From the IMG/VR virus record IMGVR_UViG_3300009184_000049, positions 1 through 59,503 of that record: 59,503 nucleotides of DNA; one strand, given 5' to 3'. A program made the translations under genes and the position numbers. Under the pieces are notes generated by a model. The model was not told the origin of the DNA. It ran no database searches and worked only from the letters and a program-made list of their open reading frames with translations. Below, piece by piece: positions 41,345 through 48,858 of this stretch (positions within the stretch are counted from its first letter, which is position 1; each line of letters opens with the position of its first letter). The stretch comes from a virus.

Positions 41345-43351
41345 TTACTTAAGCAATGTTCCAACAACAGTAACTGTTGAGTTATTGTTGGCAGTTGTTA
41401 CCTGAAGTTGTACAGTATCTCCTGAGACACCTGCTGAAATTGATGATGCTGAACCATTGGTTCCAACAATACCATATTCAGTAATTGCAATGTTATCTGA
41501 AGTATCAAGTGTTAAAAGAACCTTTGAAATTTCAGTGTGGTTTCCGTAGGCAACCTTTACAAGGTATTCTGCTGAACGCCAATCTGCTTTTAAGAAGCCA
41601 TGGGCTACTTGAATTCCTGCTGTAGGTGCTGAAGTTGTTGCTGCAACCTGTAGAGCAACTGAGTTTAACTCAACTGATGTAAAGTTTGGAACAACTGCTT
41701 CAAGAGCATCTACTGCTCTTTGTGCTGTAAAGTACTTGTTTGTTGTACCCTCTGCAAGGTCATCAGTATCAGAATCTGCTACACCGTTTTCTGCGGTAAT
41801 AGTAAGTCCTGCACCTGTTCCTGTGATTGTAATATTTGTAAGTGATGCACCAGTCAAAAGATCTGCTGCTGAAGTTTTAGCACGAGCATCTGTAAAGTAA
41901 AGGTTTGAACCCTCTTCAATATCATTAGTTGACAGTGCATTTACTGCTGAAGTAATAGCATTATTACGATTTGTAACTTCTGTTGAAATTGCAGTTGTAA
42001 TTGCATTATTACGGTTTCCAACTTCTGTGCCAATTGCTCCATCTGTATAACCGTTTGCTGCTGTACCTACTCCATCGGCGTATGAATTAGCAGAAGAAAT
42101 TGCCTCGCCTTTAGCAGTTGAGATTGCATCGTTACGGTTTGTAATTTCAGTTGAAATTGCATAACCAATAGCATCATTTCTATCTGAAACTTCTGTGTTA
42201 ATTGCTGAATCTGTGTATCCATTAGCAGCAGTTTCTGCTGCATCTGCATAACCTTGTGCTGCGGAACCTGCAGATGTAATTTCTCCATCTACATAGCCCT
42301 TAGTTGCTGCGTGTAGATTTAATGTTGGTGCACCTGACAATGTCAAGGCTCCAGTCATTGTATCTCCAGCCTTTGCTACTCTTCCAGCAACTGCGTTAGC
42401 AGCGTCTGTTGCGTAGTTTGGATTATCTGCAATTGCTGCAGCCAATTCATTAAGTGTGTCAAGAAGTGCTGGTGCTGAATCTACAAGGGCAGATACTTCT
42501 GAATCTGTGTAAGCGTTAGCGTCTGCAATTGCTTGACCCTTAGCAGTTGCAATAGCAGAGTTACGGTTTGTAACCTCTGTACCAATTGCATTTGAAATTG
42601 CTGTGTTACGATTTGTAACTTCTGTGCTAATTGATGAATCTGTATAGTCATTAGCATTTCCTTCTGCAGTATCTGCATATCCTTGTGCTGTTGTAAGAGC
42701 AGTTGTAATTGCTGTATTACGATTTGTAACTTCTGTTGAAATTTCACCGTCTACATAATTTTCTGTTGCAAGAACATCTGAACCCCACTTAACAGAAGAA
42801 CCTGCTGCTGGAGTAAGAACAATATGAGAATCAGAATTGATTGTCATTGCTCCTGCGCCAGTGAAGTTAAGTGTATCTCCAATGGTCTTATTTGTTAATG
42901 TTTGTGTGTCAGTTGTTCCAACTACATTACCAGTTACACCGTGTGCTGATGTATCTGACATGTGATCTGAAAGATCTGATGCTACATAACCTGCTTCTGT
43001 TGCTGCAGTTCCTGCTGCATCGTATGCTGCTGATGTTGCATTAAGTGCTCTTTGGTTTGTGAAGTAAAGGTTTGTACCTTCTTCAAGATCTCCAGTATCA
43101 TGGTTTGAAAGACTTGATACTGTACCAGTTACATTTGCTGTAATTGTTCCTGCAGCAAAGTTGCCTGAAGCATCACGCTTTACAACTGTATTTGCTGTGT
43201 TAGCAGAAGTTGCTGTACCACCAATAAGACCAACAATATAATCTTGGTCTCCTTGCTTCTTTGTAAGAACGTCATAACCGTTAACTGTCGCTGTTGTACC
43301 TTCAACAATCAGACCACTCTTAATTTTAAAATCTTTATTTACTGTTGCCAT
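41345..43351 (-). CDS. long tail fibre protein
   Basis: 668 aa. The base module (NKDFKIKSGLIVEG) is followed by repeated coiled-coil segments built on (I/E)xTEVTNRN(N/T/D)AI and GYADxAExxAN..YTDS (about 190-490), DLEEGTNLYFTNQRA modules, and a C-terminal knob (about 585-668: HGFLKADWRSAEYLVKVAYG) related to the separate 148-aa protein at 43369. Such fibres carry host recognition. AAGGAGA precedes the ATG. Confidence 0.75.
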   Translation of the reverse strand: MATVNKDFKIKSGLIVEGTTATVNGYDVLTKKQGDQDYIVGLIGGTATSANTANTVVKRDASGNFAAGTITANVTGTVSSLSNHDTGDLEEGTNLYFTNQRALNATSAAYDAAGTAATEAGYVASDLSDHMSDTSAHGVTGNVVGTTDTQTLTNKTIGDTLNFTGAGAMTINSDSHIVLTPAAGSSVKWGSDVLATENYVDGEISTEVTNRNTAITTALTTAQGYADTAEGNANDYTDSSISTEVTNRNTAISNAIGTEVTNRNSAIATAKGQAIADANAYTDSEVSALVDSAPALLDTLNELAAAIADNPNYATDAANAVAGRVAKAGDTMTGALTLSGAPTLNLHAATKGYVDGEITSAGSAAQGYADAAETAANGYTDSAINTEVSDRNDAIGYAISTEITNRNDAISTAKGEAISSANSYADGVGTAANGYTDGAIGTEVGNRNNAITTAISTEVTNRNNAITSAVNALSTNDIEEGSNLYFTDARAKTSAADLLTGASLTNITITGTGAGLTITAENGVADSDTDDLAEGTTNKYFTAQRAVDALEAVVPNFTSVELNSVALQVAATTSAPTAGIQVAHGFLKADWRSAEYLVKVAYGNHTEISKVLLTLDTSDNIAITEYGIVGTNGSASSISAGVSGDTVQLQVTTANNNSTVTVVGTLLK

Positions 43352-43368
43352 TTTTTATATCTCCTTAG

Positions 43369-43815
43369 TTATGCCTTAAGTCCCATACGTGCGTAACGTA
43401 CAGTGACTGGCTTGATCGCAGGATCTGGAGTGACTGTTAAAGCCACGGTATTTCCAGTGCGAGAGACATTAATGGTGCCAATATTCCCATCATTGTCGAT
43501 AGTGCCGTACTCGCTGACTGATACATTTGTACCGTCAACAAGAATTGTTAATTCAGTTGCATAGAACTTATTGTCCCCTGCAGAGGTCTTTGATATTGAA
43601 ACAATATATTTGACCATGCGCCATACAGTGGCATCAAAGTTATCAATAACAGTTACGTTCTCAATACCGTTGACTGTGTTTTCATTGTTACCATATGTGC
43701 CCAAGTCTGTTGCTTGAGCAGAAGCGGTATCGATTAAATCTTCATAGTTTTCTTGAGTAGGTCTATCTCCAGTTTGGAATAAACTCTTAACTGCTGGAAT
43801 TGATATTTTAGCCAT
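43369..43815 (-). CDS. virion protein with fibre-knob-like domain
   Basis: 148 aa. N-terminal ~50 residues resemble a short adaptor (PAVKSLFQTGDRPTQENYED). The remainder (WRMVKYIVSISKTSAGDN, ELTILVDGT, GTINVSRTGNTVAL) matches the knob at the end of the 668-aa fibre. An extended -10 box 6 nt before the ATG predicts a leaderless mRNA. Likely an accessory fibre tip. Confidence 0.6.
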   Translation of the reverse strand: MAKISIPAVKSLFQTGDRPTQENYEDLIDTASAQATDLGTYGNNENTVNGIENVTVIDNFDATVWRMVKYIVSISKTSAGDNKFYATELTILVDGTNVSVSEYGTIDNDGNIGTINVSRTGNTVALTVTPDPAIKPVTVRYARMGLKA

Positions 43816-43821
43816 GTGGTA

Positions 43822-43830
43822 ATTATATCA
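43822..43830 (-). promoter_or_regulatory. extended -10 promoter, leaderless start at 43815
   Basis: TGATATAAT ends 6 nt before the ATG at 43815, with no Shine-Dalgarno sequence between. Confidence 0.55.
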
Positions 43831-43847
43831 CCCTTTTAATTATCTAA

Positions 43848-44045
43848 TTAAAGAATATAGTTGCTATATCCAATAACTTGAAGAGGAATTCCTGGGGTAT
43901 TTCCCAAACCAATAGCCACAATTTGAATGGCTGAAAATTTAACTCTAAAAGGAAGAATGTCTGTTATTGTTGAAAGAGGATACTCTACTAAGAATATTTC
44001 TTCTGTTTTATTTTGCAGATCATCAAGTATTACTGATGTTGCCAT
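43848..44045 (-). CDS. small virion-associated protein, unknown
   Basis: 65 aa, beta-rich and hydrophobic in its second half (IQIVAIGLGNTPGIPLQVIG), with no membrane segment long enough to be sure of. Its start overlaps or abuts the stop of the gene before it at 44045. The gene order within the fibre block suggests a structural role. Confidence 0.45.
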   Translation of the reverse strand: MATSVILDDLQNKTEEIFLVEYPLSTITDILPFRVKFSAIQIVAIGLGNTPGIPLQVIGYSNYIL

Positions 44046-44455
44046 TAGTCTGTTACATCTTCAAGAATTTTAAATGAACCCTGAGCAACCGTCCAAACTC
44101 TTGTAGGGTCTGAAACCTGAATGTCAAAGATGTCTCCTGTTTGAAGTTGTACTGACTGTGCTGCCGTAAGCCAAACTGTAAACTCTCCAACCAAGTCGTC
44201 TTCATCTGCAACTGGAGTTAATGACATAACTGTTGTAGCGTTATCTGTAATAATTCCAGGAGTTGAAGTAGGTCTTTTAATCTTCATAGCAATATCCCAT
44301 TCAGATCCAGCACCCTTTAAAATTAGTGGGACTTTTGCATCGTCTGTTACATAAACCTTAAATCCAGAAGTATCTCCACGAACCACAGTCCAAATAACTG
44401 TAGGTGGAGCATTACCAATATCGTATGATGTTTTGGATCCTCTTAAAGTTGCCAT
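44045..44455 (-). CDS. baseplate/fibre-attachment protein with BppU-like N-domain
   Basis: 136 aa. It contains IWTVVRGDTSGFKVYV, a pattern (RGDT then FxVxxxDD) shared with the proteins at 51993 (YYKGDTFEFRIY) and 53265 (WQIVRGDTSPLRVEF). All three have a single beta-sandwich like N-domains of baseplate upper proteins that hold fibres. The start is leaderless-type: TGATATAAT ends 5 nt before the ATG. Confidence 0.55.
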   Translation of the reverse strand: MATLRGSKTSYDIGNAPPTVIWTVVRGDTSGFKVYVTDDAKVPLILKGAGSEWDIAMKIKRPTSTPGIITDNATTVMSLTPVADEDDLVGEFTVWLTAAQSVQLQTGDIFDIQVSDPTRVWTVAQGSFKILEDVTD

Positions 44456-44460
44456 AGTTT

Positions 44461-44469
44461 ATTATATCA
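44461..44469 (-). promoter_or_regulatory. extended -10 promoter, leaderless start at 44455
   Basis: TGATATAAT ends 5 nt before the ATG at 44455. The TG element is also the TGA stop of the upstream gene (44469-44467). Confidence 0.5.
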
Positions 44470-45003
44470 CGACAGGCCGTCTTTAAGAGCGCCCCAAGTG
44501 CCATTTCCTTTTGTTTGAACAATTATTAAACCTGTTGCTCCCTGAACTGCAACAACTGCAACATATCTTGCTGGGCCAGTGGATGGTCGACCTTCAACAA
44601 GGGCTCCATTTGAATCTATATAAACCTTTGTTCCAGAAACACCAAGAGAGGATGTGTTCATCTCCAAGACTCCAGAAACAACAACAACTCCATTTTCATT
44701 ATTTGCAATAGTTGATTGAACTAGTCCGAGTATTGGAACATCTGGATTATGACCTACACTAGATGGATTATATTTTGCTACCGTTGGAACTCCAGAAACA
44801 CTTCCATTAATAAATACGGGAGTTCCAGTAGGAAGTGAAACTCCTGATATATTTCTAACTGCTGAAGATACTCCAGTCATTCCGAGTGGTGGTAATATAT
44901 TATTTAAAGCATCAACCAATACTTTAAAGTCTCCGTGTACATTCACGGGATCTGAAGCAATAGGATACTTCATAGTAGGATAATTAGATGATGATACAGG
45001 CAT
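44467..45003 (-). CDS. fibre-associated beta-rich virion protein
   Basis: 178 aa. Helical start, then repeated strands: SGVSLPTGTPVFINGSVSG, PILGLVQSTIANNENGVVVV, GVSGTKVYIDSNGALVEG and YVAVVAVQGATGLIIVQ. This pattern of valine-rich strands with GTxV/YID turns is common in tail-associated structural proteins of aquatic phages. A TATAAT box 7 nt before the ATG predicts a leaderless message. It is the first minus-strand gene after the plus-strand lysozyme. Confidence 0.55.
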   Translation of the reverse strand: MPVSSSNYPTMKYPIASDPVNVHGDFKVLVDALNNILPPLGMTGVSSAVRNISGVSLPTGTPVFINGSVSGVPTVAKYNPSSVGHNPDVPILGLVQSTIANNENGVVVVSGVLEMNTSSLGVSGTKVYIDSNGALVEGRPSTGPARYVAVVAVQGATGLIIVQTKGNGTWGALKDGLS

Positions 45004-45010
45004 AATGTTT

Positions 45011-45016
45011 ATTATA
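45011..45016 (-). promoter_or_regulatory. -10 promoter, leaderless start at 45003
   Basis: GTGTATAAT with TATAAT ending 7 nt before the ATG at 45003. It diverges from the plus-strand lysozyme promoter at 45026-45055. Confidence 0.5.
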
Positions 45017-45025
45017 CACCCAGAT

Positions 45026-45055
45026 TTGACTTTTAGCCAAAAATTATGTTATACT
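45026..45055 (+). promoter_or_regulatory. promoter of the lysozyme-like gene
   Basis: TTGACT (45026-45031), 18-bp spacer and TATACT (45050-45055) with a TGT extension, the best -35/-10 pair in the late region. The transcript would start near 45062, at the base of the hairpin. Confidence 0.65.
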
Positions 45056-45061
45056 TAGTAG

Positions 45062-45092
45062 TAACACCTACCAAGGTGTTATTGTTTTCTAA
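45062..45092 (+). promoter_or_regulatory. 5'-end hairpin with T-rich tail before the lysozyme-like gene
   Basis: TAACACCT and AGGTGTTA form an 8-bp stem with an ACCA loop at the very 5' end of the predicted mRNA, followed by TTGTTTTCT. It could stabilise the mRNA, act as an attenuator or be an operator. A related inverted repeat lies at 53671-53711. Confidence 0.45.
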
Positions 45093-45102
45093 GGAGGAAA
45101 CT

Positions 45103-45663
45103 ATGATTAAATTTATCGAAAGAAACAAAGAGATCATTAGCACACTCAGTATCGTAGCACTAATAGCGGTTACTTCTAACGCTAGTGCTTCTTCAGATCT
45201 TGATACTAAAAACAATCTTAGCCTGGAACAGGCTCAGACATTGGAAACCGCCTCGAAAGAGGTTTTTTTGGTTTCTAAAGCAAAAAAACTAGAGAGTTTT
45301 GAGAATAAGGTTTCTCTGACTGATTTAGAACTAAAGGAACTGCTTTCACTAGTAGGCTTCAGGGGTAGAGACCTTGTTGTGGCTTGGGCAGTTGCTAAGA
45401 AAGAGTCTAATGGGCGACCATTGGCTTTTAATGGCAATCATAAGACTGGTGACTCGTCTTATGGTATGTTTCAAATCAATATGATTGACGACCTTGGTCC
45501 TGATCGTAGAGATAAGTTTGACATTAATTCTAATGCCGAATTATTTAATCCCGTCAAGAATGCAGAAATCGCCTACTACATGACAAATGGTGGAAGCGAT
45601 TGGTCTTCTTGGAAAGGCATTACGCCTAAGACCAGGGAATGGATGAGTAAATTTCCTAAGTAG
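45103..45663 (+). CDS. secreted lysozyme-like (transglycosylase-fold) protein
   Basis: 186 aa from the ATG at 45103, chosen for its AAGGAGG. Residues 1-30 are a signal peptide (ERNK, then IISTLSIVALIAV, and an ASA-type cleavage site). The C-terminal ~100 residues are lysozyme-like: candidate catalytic Glu101 in AVAKKESNG, then SSYGMFQINM near 119-127. It would cut peptidoglycan outside the membrane, for lysis or entry. It is the only plus-strand gene between 1 and 54.2 kb, with its own promoter and terminator, suggesting separate timing. The stop is TAG. Confidence 0.8.
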   Translation: MIKFIERNKEIISTLSIVALIAVTSNASASSDLDTKNNLSLEQAQTLETASKEVFLVSKAKKLESFENKVSLTDLELKELLSLVGFRGRDLVVAWAVAKKESNGRPLAFNGNHKTGDSSYGMFQINMIDDLGPDRRDKFDINSNAELFNPVKNAEIAYYMTNGGSDWSSWKGITPKTREWMSKFPK

Positions 45664-45679
45664 TCTATAAAAATAAATT

Positions 45680-45712
45680 ACCCCCTAGAGAAATCTGGGG
45701 GGTTTTTATTTA
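45680..45712. terminator. bidirectional terminator between convergent genes
   Basis: A 10-bp stem (ACCCCC...GGGGGT plus AGA/TCT) closed by a GAAA tetraloop, with TTTTTATTT after it on the plus strand and an A/T-rich tail on the minus strand. It ends both the lysozyme and the glycosyltransferase transcripts. Confidence 0.85.
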
Positions 45713-46662
45713 TCTTGTCTTGGAGGCAAGCCAAGCGGTCTGGGCTCTACAATTATATGAGAGACATAGTCTGGAATAAACTCTGTATATTTTGTACTTA
45801 TTCCAGACTCTTTAAAAAAATTGTAACTTTTTTCTTTTGAAACATCTAGGCTGCCAGACATTAGGCTAGAAAGCCTATTTGTTGCTTCCTCTACATGCTT
45901 CCAATAGAATTCTTTTCTTCCATCTGCCCACGGTCTTAAGGTTTCTCTTGTTATGGAACCATTTGCCTGGCGATGAGACTGGTTGTGAAACACATCTCTT
46001 GTTCCAATAGAATATATCTTCCAGTCTTTTGCATATGTTCTTAGCGACAAAGCAAACTCTTCTGTGTTAAAAGATTCTTTGCCACTTATTCCAACTTCAT
46101 CAACCCATTGCTTGGGTGCAAAAAGATAACAGCATGTTGCCCAGTATGAACGCACAATTTTATCTATTTCTAAAACACTATATCCTGGAAATTTAAATCC
46201 TGGAACTAGTTCAGAAAAGTAAGAACCATACATTGATACCTTAGATGCTGCATTAAAATTAATTGATCCATCTGACCTTATTTCGTAATCTGCTGGAGCA
46301 TAAGCAATAATAAATTTTTCATTATTAGTATTTAACTTTTCATATCTTTTAATAGCAAGAATATCCCACCATAAAGATGCCTGTGTATGAGAGTCAAACT
46401 GTATAAAATAATCATAATCTACATCAACTTGTGTTGCTAAGTTTCTAGCCCAACATACTCCACCCCTATACTCTGATAAATCAAAATGTCTGTAAAGTAA
46501 TTGCTCTTTTGGTATAAATGATAGATCATATTCTTTTTTGTCTTCTGAAACGATAGAAAAATATAAACTATCTTTATTTTTTGCTTGATCCCATAATGAA
46601 AATACTGTAGAATAAAATTCTGGATCGCAATAGTTTGCAATACTAACCAATATCTTTTTCAT
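45706..46662 (-). CDS. glycosyltransferase of the Skp1-type GlcNAc-transferase family
   Basis: 318 aa. It starts like this family (KILVSIANYCDPEFYSTV), has YRGGVCWARN, then the DxD-like FDSH motif (89-92) in YFIQFDSHTQASLWWD, YWATCCYLFAP, the acidic TEEF (200-203) and a late HNQSHR (226-231). The eukaryotic members add GlcNAc from UDP-GlcNAc to hydroxyproline of Skp1; others make surface glycans. It overlaps the oxygenase gene upstream by ATGA, so hydroxylase and transferase are co-translated. The acceptor here is not known. Confidence 0.78.
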   Translation of the reverse strand: MKKILVSIANYCDPEFYSTVFSLWDQAKNKDSLYFSIVSEDKKEYDLSFIPKEQLLYRHFDLSEYRGGVCWARNLATQVDVDYDYFIQFDSHTQASLWWDILAIKRYEKLNTNNEKFIIAYAPADYEIRSDGSINFNAASKVSMYGSYFSELVPGFKFPGYSVLEIDKIVRSYWATCCYLFAPKQWVDEVGISGKESFNTEEFALSLRTYAKDWKIYSIGTRDVFHNQSHRQANGSITRETLRPWADGRKEFYWKHVEEATNRLSSLMSGSLDVSKEKSYNFFKESGISTKYTEFIPDYVSHIIVEPRPLGLPPRQDK

Positions 46663-47198
46663 TTTGATTTTCTAATATGAGTGTGGAGATATTGTGGTCC
46701 TTCTTTAAACCACCAATGATCTGGTTCTGCAAAGTGAAAAAATACCATAGCAACATGATTGTTTTCTGGATTGGGAAACTCTTCACGCCAATGCATTTGA
46801 TCATTTCCATAATATGCTAAGGCTTGATTAGGATAAAGACAATAATTTTTGTCTTCTACCCATAAATCCCAGGGCTCATTTTGATAAACACACATATCAA
46901 GAGTATATGTACATGCGTTGTCGTCTTTGTGTTTGTATAAACTTGGTGAAGGGTCTTGTCCTTCATAGTGTGCAAACAATGTATATGTTGGAAGCAAAGT
47001 TTTGCTATCAAATGTTTCTCTTGCAGTTCTTATTAATTTGTCTGCTAATTCTGCTAAGATTGGAAGTTCACCATCTCCAACTGAGTACCTGCTAAACCCA
47101 GGATCAAAACCAAAACTTTTAGGTTTGTCTAAATATGTTAGGAGCCTTGCATAATCTTCAGGACTTAGTAAATCATTTACAACTACTGGGTCCTTCAT
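46659..47198 (-). CDS. 2OG-Fe(II) oxygenase-like protein
   Basis: 179 aa from the ATG at 47198, which overlaps the previous stop as ATGA; a TTG three codons earlier is rejected. It has His90-x-Asp92 (LYKHKDD) and His136 in GNDQMHWREEFP with Arg138, an iron and 2-oxoglutarate site matching its paralogue at 26375. It sits between the P4H-like oxygenase and the GlcNAc-transferase in one overlapping unit. Likely a hydroxylase; the substrate is unknown. Confidence 0.7.
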   Translation of the reverse strand: MKDPVVVNDLLSPEDYARLLTYLDKPKSFGFDPGFSRYSVGDGELPILAELADKLIRTARETFDSKTLLPTYTLFAHYEGQDPSPSLYKHKDDNACTYTLDMCVYQNEPWDLWVEDKNYCLYPNQALAYYGNDQMHWREEFPNPENNHVAMVFFHFAEPDHWWFKEGPQYLHTHIRKSK

Positions 47199-47791
47199 CG
47201 CATCCAACTAACTACGGCATACCTTTCGCCCTCAATGACTGGCAATACTGAGTGGTTATAAACATATGTTGATGGAAATACTATCATCTGGTTTGCTTTT
47301 GGTTTAAAAGTAATATTAAATCTAGGGAATAGTATTTCACCACCCAAATAATTATCATTTATGTAGTAAGTTGTAGAAATTCTTCTGTGATAGTCTTGGT
47401 GATCGTCAATATGGTTTGTAAATTTTTGACCAACTCCATATTTTAATACTGCGTAGGCGTCATGCCACGGTGCTGCTACGCCATAATGATTTTTATAATC
47501 TTTTTCAACTACATCAAAATTTTCAAAGAATAAATTACCCAATGTTGAATTAAAAGAAGATTGAAAACTAGTAAAGTCTTCAGATATTGCTCCATAATAA
47601 GGAACACCAAAAGTATTTGTGTCTCTTGAATTTGTATTTACACCAGGTTTCTCACTATCTTTTACTTCTGCTGGAACCCATGGAATTTTTGCAGAGACAA
47701 GTCCCTCTTCAATGTCTTCACATAGGGTTTCGCTATTAGGGATTACATTACTATAAACTATTATTCCTGGTGCTATTTCTTCTTTTATCAT
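47195..47791 (-). CDS. prolyl-4-hydroxylase-like 2OG-Fe(II) oxygenase
   Basis: 198 aa with the canonical order of the P4H/2OG-Fe(II) family: His127-x-Asp129 in KFTNHIDD, GGEILFPRFN, the distal His180 in VYNHSVLPV and the 2OG-binding Arg190 in GERYAVVSW. The family hydroxylates proline or other side chains using O2 and 2-oxoglutarate. It is followed with ATGA overlap by a second oxygenase and then a GlcNAc-transferase. Similar genes are frequent in aquatic phages, usually without known targets. Confidence 0.82.
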   Translation of the reverse strand: MIKEEIAPGIIVYSNVIPNSETLCEDIEEGLVSAKIPWVPAEVKDSEKPGVNTNSRDTNTFGVPYYGAISEDFTSFQSSFNSTLGNLFFENFDVVEKDYKNHYGVAAPWHDAYAVLKYGVGQKFTNHIDDHQDYHRRISTTYYINDNYLGGEILFPRFNITFKPKANQMIVFPSTYVYNHSVLPVIEGERYAVVSWMR

Positions 47792-47792
47792 T

Positions 47793-48035
47793 TTACCATT
47801 TTTCTAAAGGACAGGTTGCTAGTTCTAGTTTTGTTTTTACTGCCATAAAGCAACCGCATTTTTTACATTGTTTGGTTAGTTTAATTAGTTCTGGACAAGA
47901 CTGACAAATGCTATATCTTTCTTTTGCTTTTTCTTCATCTGCCCACTCTGTATTAGGATTTACAAGATCCCAAGGTCTTGTTTCTCCAAGCATTCTCTTG
48001 TATTTTTCTATAGGACTTTCTTTTTTATCGGACAC
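47793..48035 (-). CDS. small cysteine-rich protein that accompanies 2OG oxygenases
   Basis: 80 aa: ETRPWDLVNPNTEWA, then CQSCPELIKLTKQCKKCGCF and a final CPLEKW, six cysteines that could bind zinc. This pattern is common in aquatic phages next to oxygenase genes; the function is unknown. The GTG start follows AAAGG and the TAG stop of the sulfotransferase gene. Confidence 0.65.
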   Translation of the reverse strand: MSDKKESPIEKYKRMLGETRPWDLVNPNTEWADEEKAKERYSICQSCPELIKLTKQCKKCGCFMAVKTKLELATCPLEKW

Positions 48036-48036
48036 G

Positions 48037-48831
48037 CTACTGCCTTTCTAGATTGTAAACATACTCGTAAAGTTCAAAGTCAATACTATTTAAATCTAAA
48101 AACTTTTCTATATCTTTGTCTGATAAAGATAATTTAAGTGTATCAGTTGTATAAACTTTATTTTCAAATTTAACAGATGAATCGTTAATATTAAATATTT
48201 CAGTATTTATAGATTTTGTTTCTAGTTCTGGATAATTAACATTATACCAATCAACTAACCTATTTATAAAAAGTGAAACATTTAAAGTTGTATTAACTAT
48301 AGTAAATTCATCAATATATGATTTAACCAGTTCTGGCGTAATCTCAACATCTTTTAAATACCATTGCTTTGATCTAGTTATATAGTCTGACTCTCCATCA
48401 ATAGGTAAATCTTTAAACATATTTTTTTCTGGCTCAGAACATATAAACTTTGATTGTATATTTCTGTGAGAAGTATAAAATGGATCTTCAAATAGATAAT
48501 ACTTTAAACCTGACTCTATTGTTTTTAACGATAGGTACTCTTCTCTATGGCCAAGAACTTTCTCATAAATGTATAAAAAATTACTAATGGCTCGATCTAA
48601 AGGGTCCCTAACAAGTGTTGCTACCGAAAGATTTTCAATTTTTGAAATTGGATATCTTCCTAGATGGCCTTGAATAAAAGCATAATCGGACGAAACATCT
48701 CCGTGTGGTGGTGGTGATGGTGGATACTTAGATAAGTTATTTTCTTTTAAAAATTGTGCAAAATTAACACCTACTGTCATTCCAGCAGTTTTTGGTATAT
48801 GTAAAAAATACAAAGTTTTATTTATTGTCAT
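48037..48831 (-). CDS. sulfotransferase
   Basis: 264 aa. The 5'-phosphosulfate loop HIPKTAG lies at residues 11-17 in LYFLHIPKTAGMTVG, and the 3'-phosphate element at 75-83 (LVRDPLDRAIS), with a downstream helix (NFLYIYEKV). These are hallmarks of PAPS-dependent carbohydrate sulfotransferases. It would transfer sulfate from PAPS to a sugar or tyrosine hydroxyl. It is the first gene of the modification unit, with its own promoter and AGGAGAT ribosome site, directly after the proline-rich fibre gene. Confidence 0.8.
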   Translation of the reverse strand: MTINKTLYFLHIPKTAGMTVGVNFAQFLKENNLSKYPPSPPPHGDVSSDYAFIQGHLGRYPISKIENLSVATLVRDPLDRAISNFLYIYEKVLGHREEYLSLKTIESGLKYYLFEDPFYTSHRNIQSKFICSEPEKNMFKDLPIDGESDYITRSKQWYLKDVEITPELVKSYIDEFTIVNTTLNVSLFINRLVDWYNVNYPELETKSINTEIFNINDSSVKFENKVYTTDTLKLSLSDKDIEKFLDLNSIDFELYEYVYNLERQ

Positions 48832-48849
48832 TTTATCTCCTATCTATTA

Positions 48850-48858
48850 AGTATATCA
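48850..48858 (-). promoter_or_regulatory. extended -10 promoter of the modification gene block
   Basis: TGATATACT, about 19 nt before the ATG at 48831 with AGGAGAT between. Its TGA is also the stop codon of the fibre gene (48858-48856). Confidence 0.5.
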
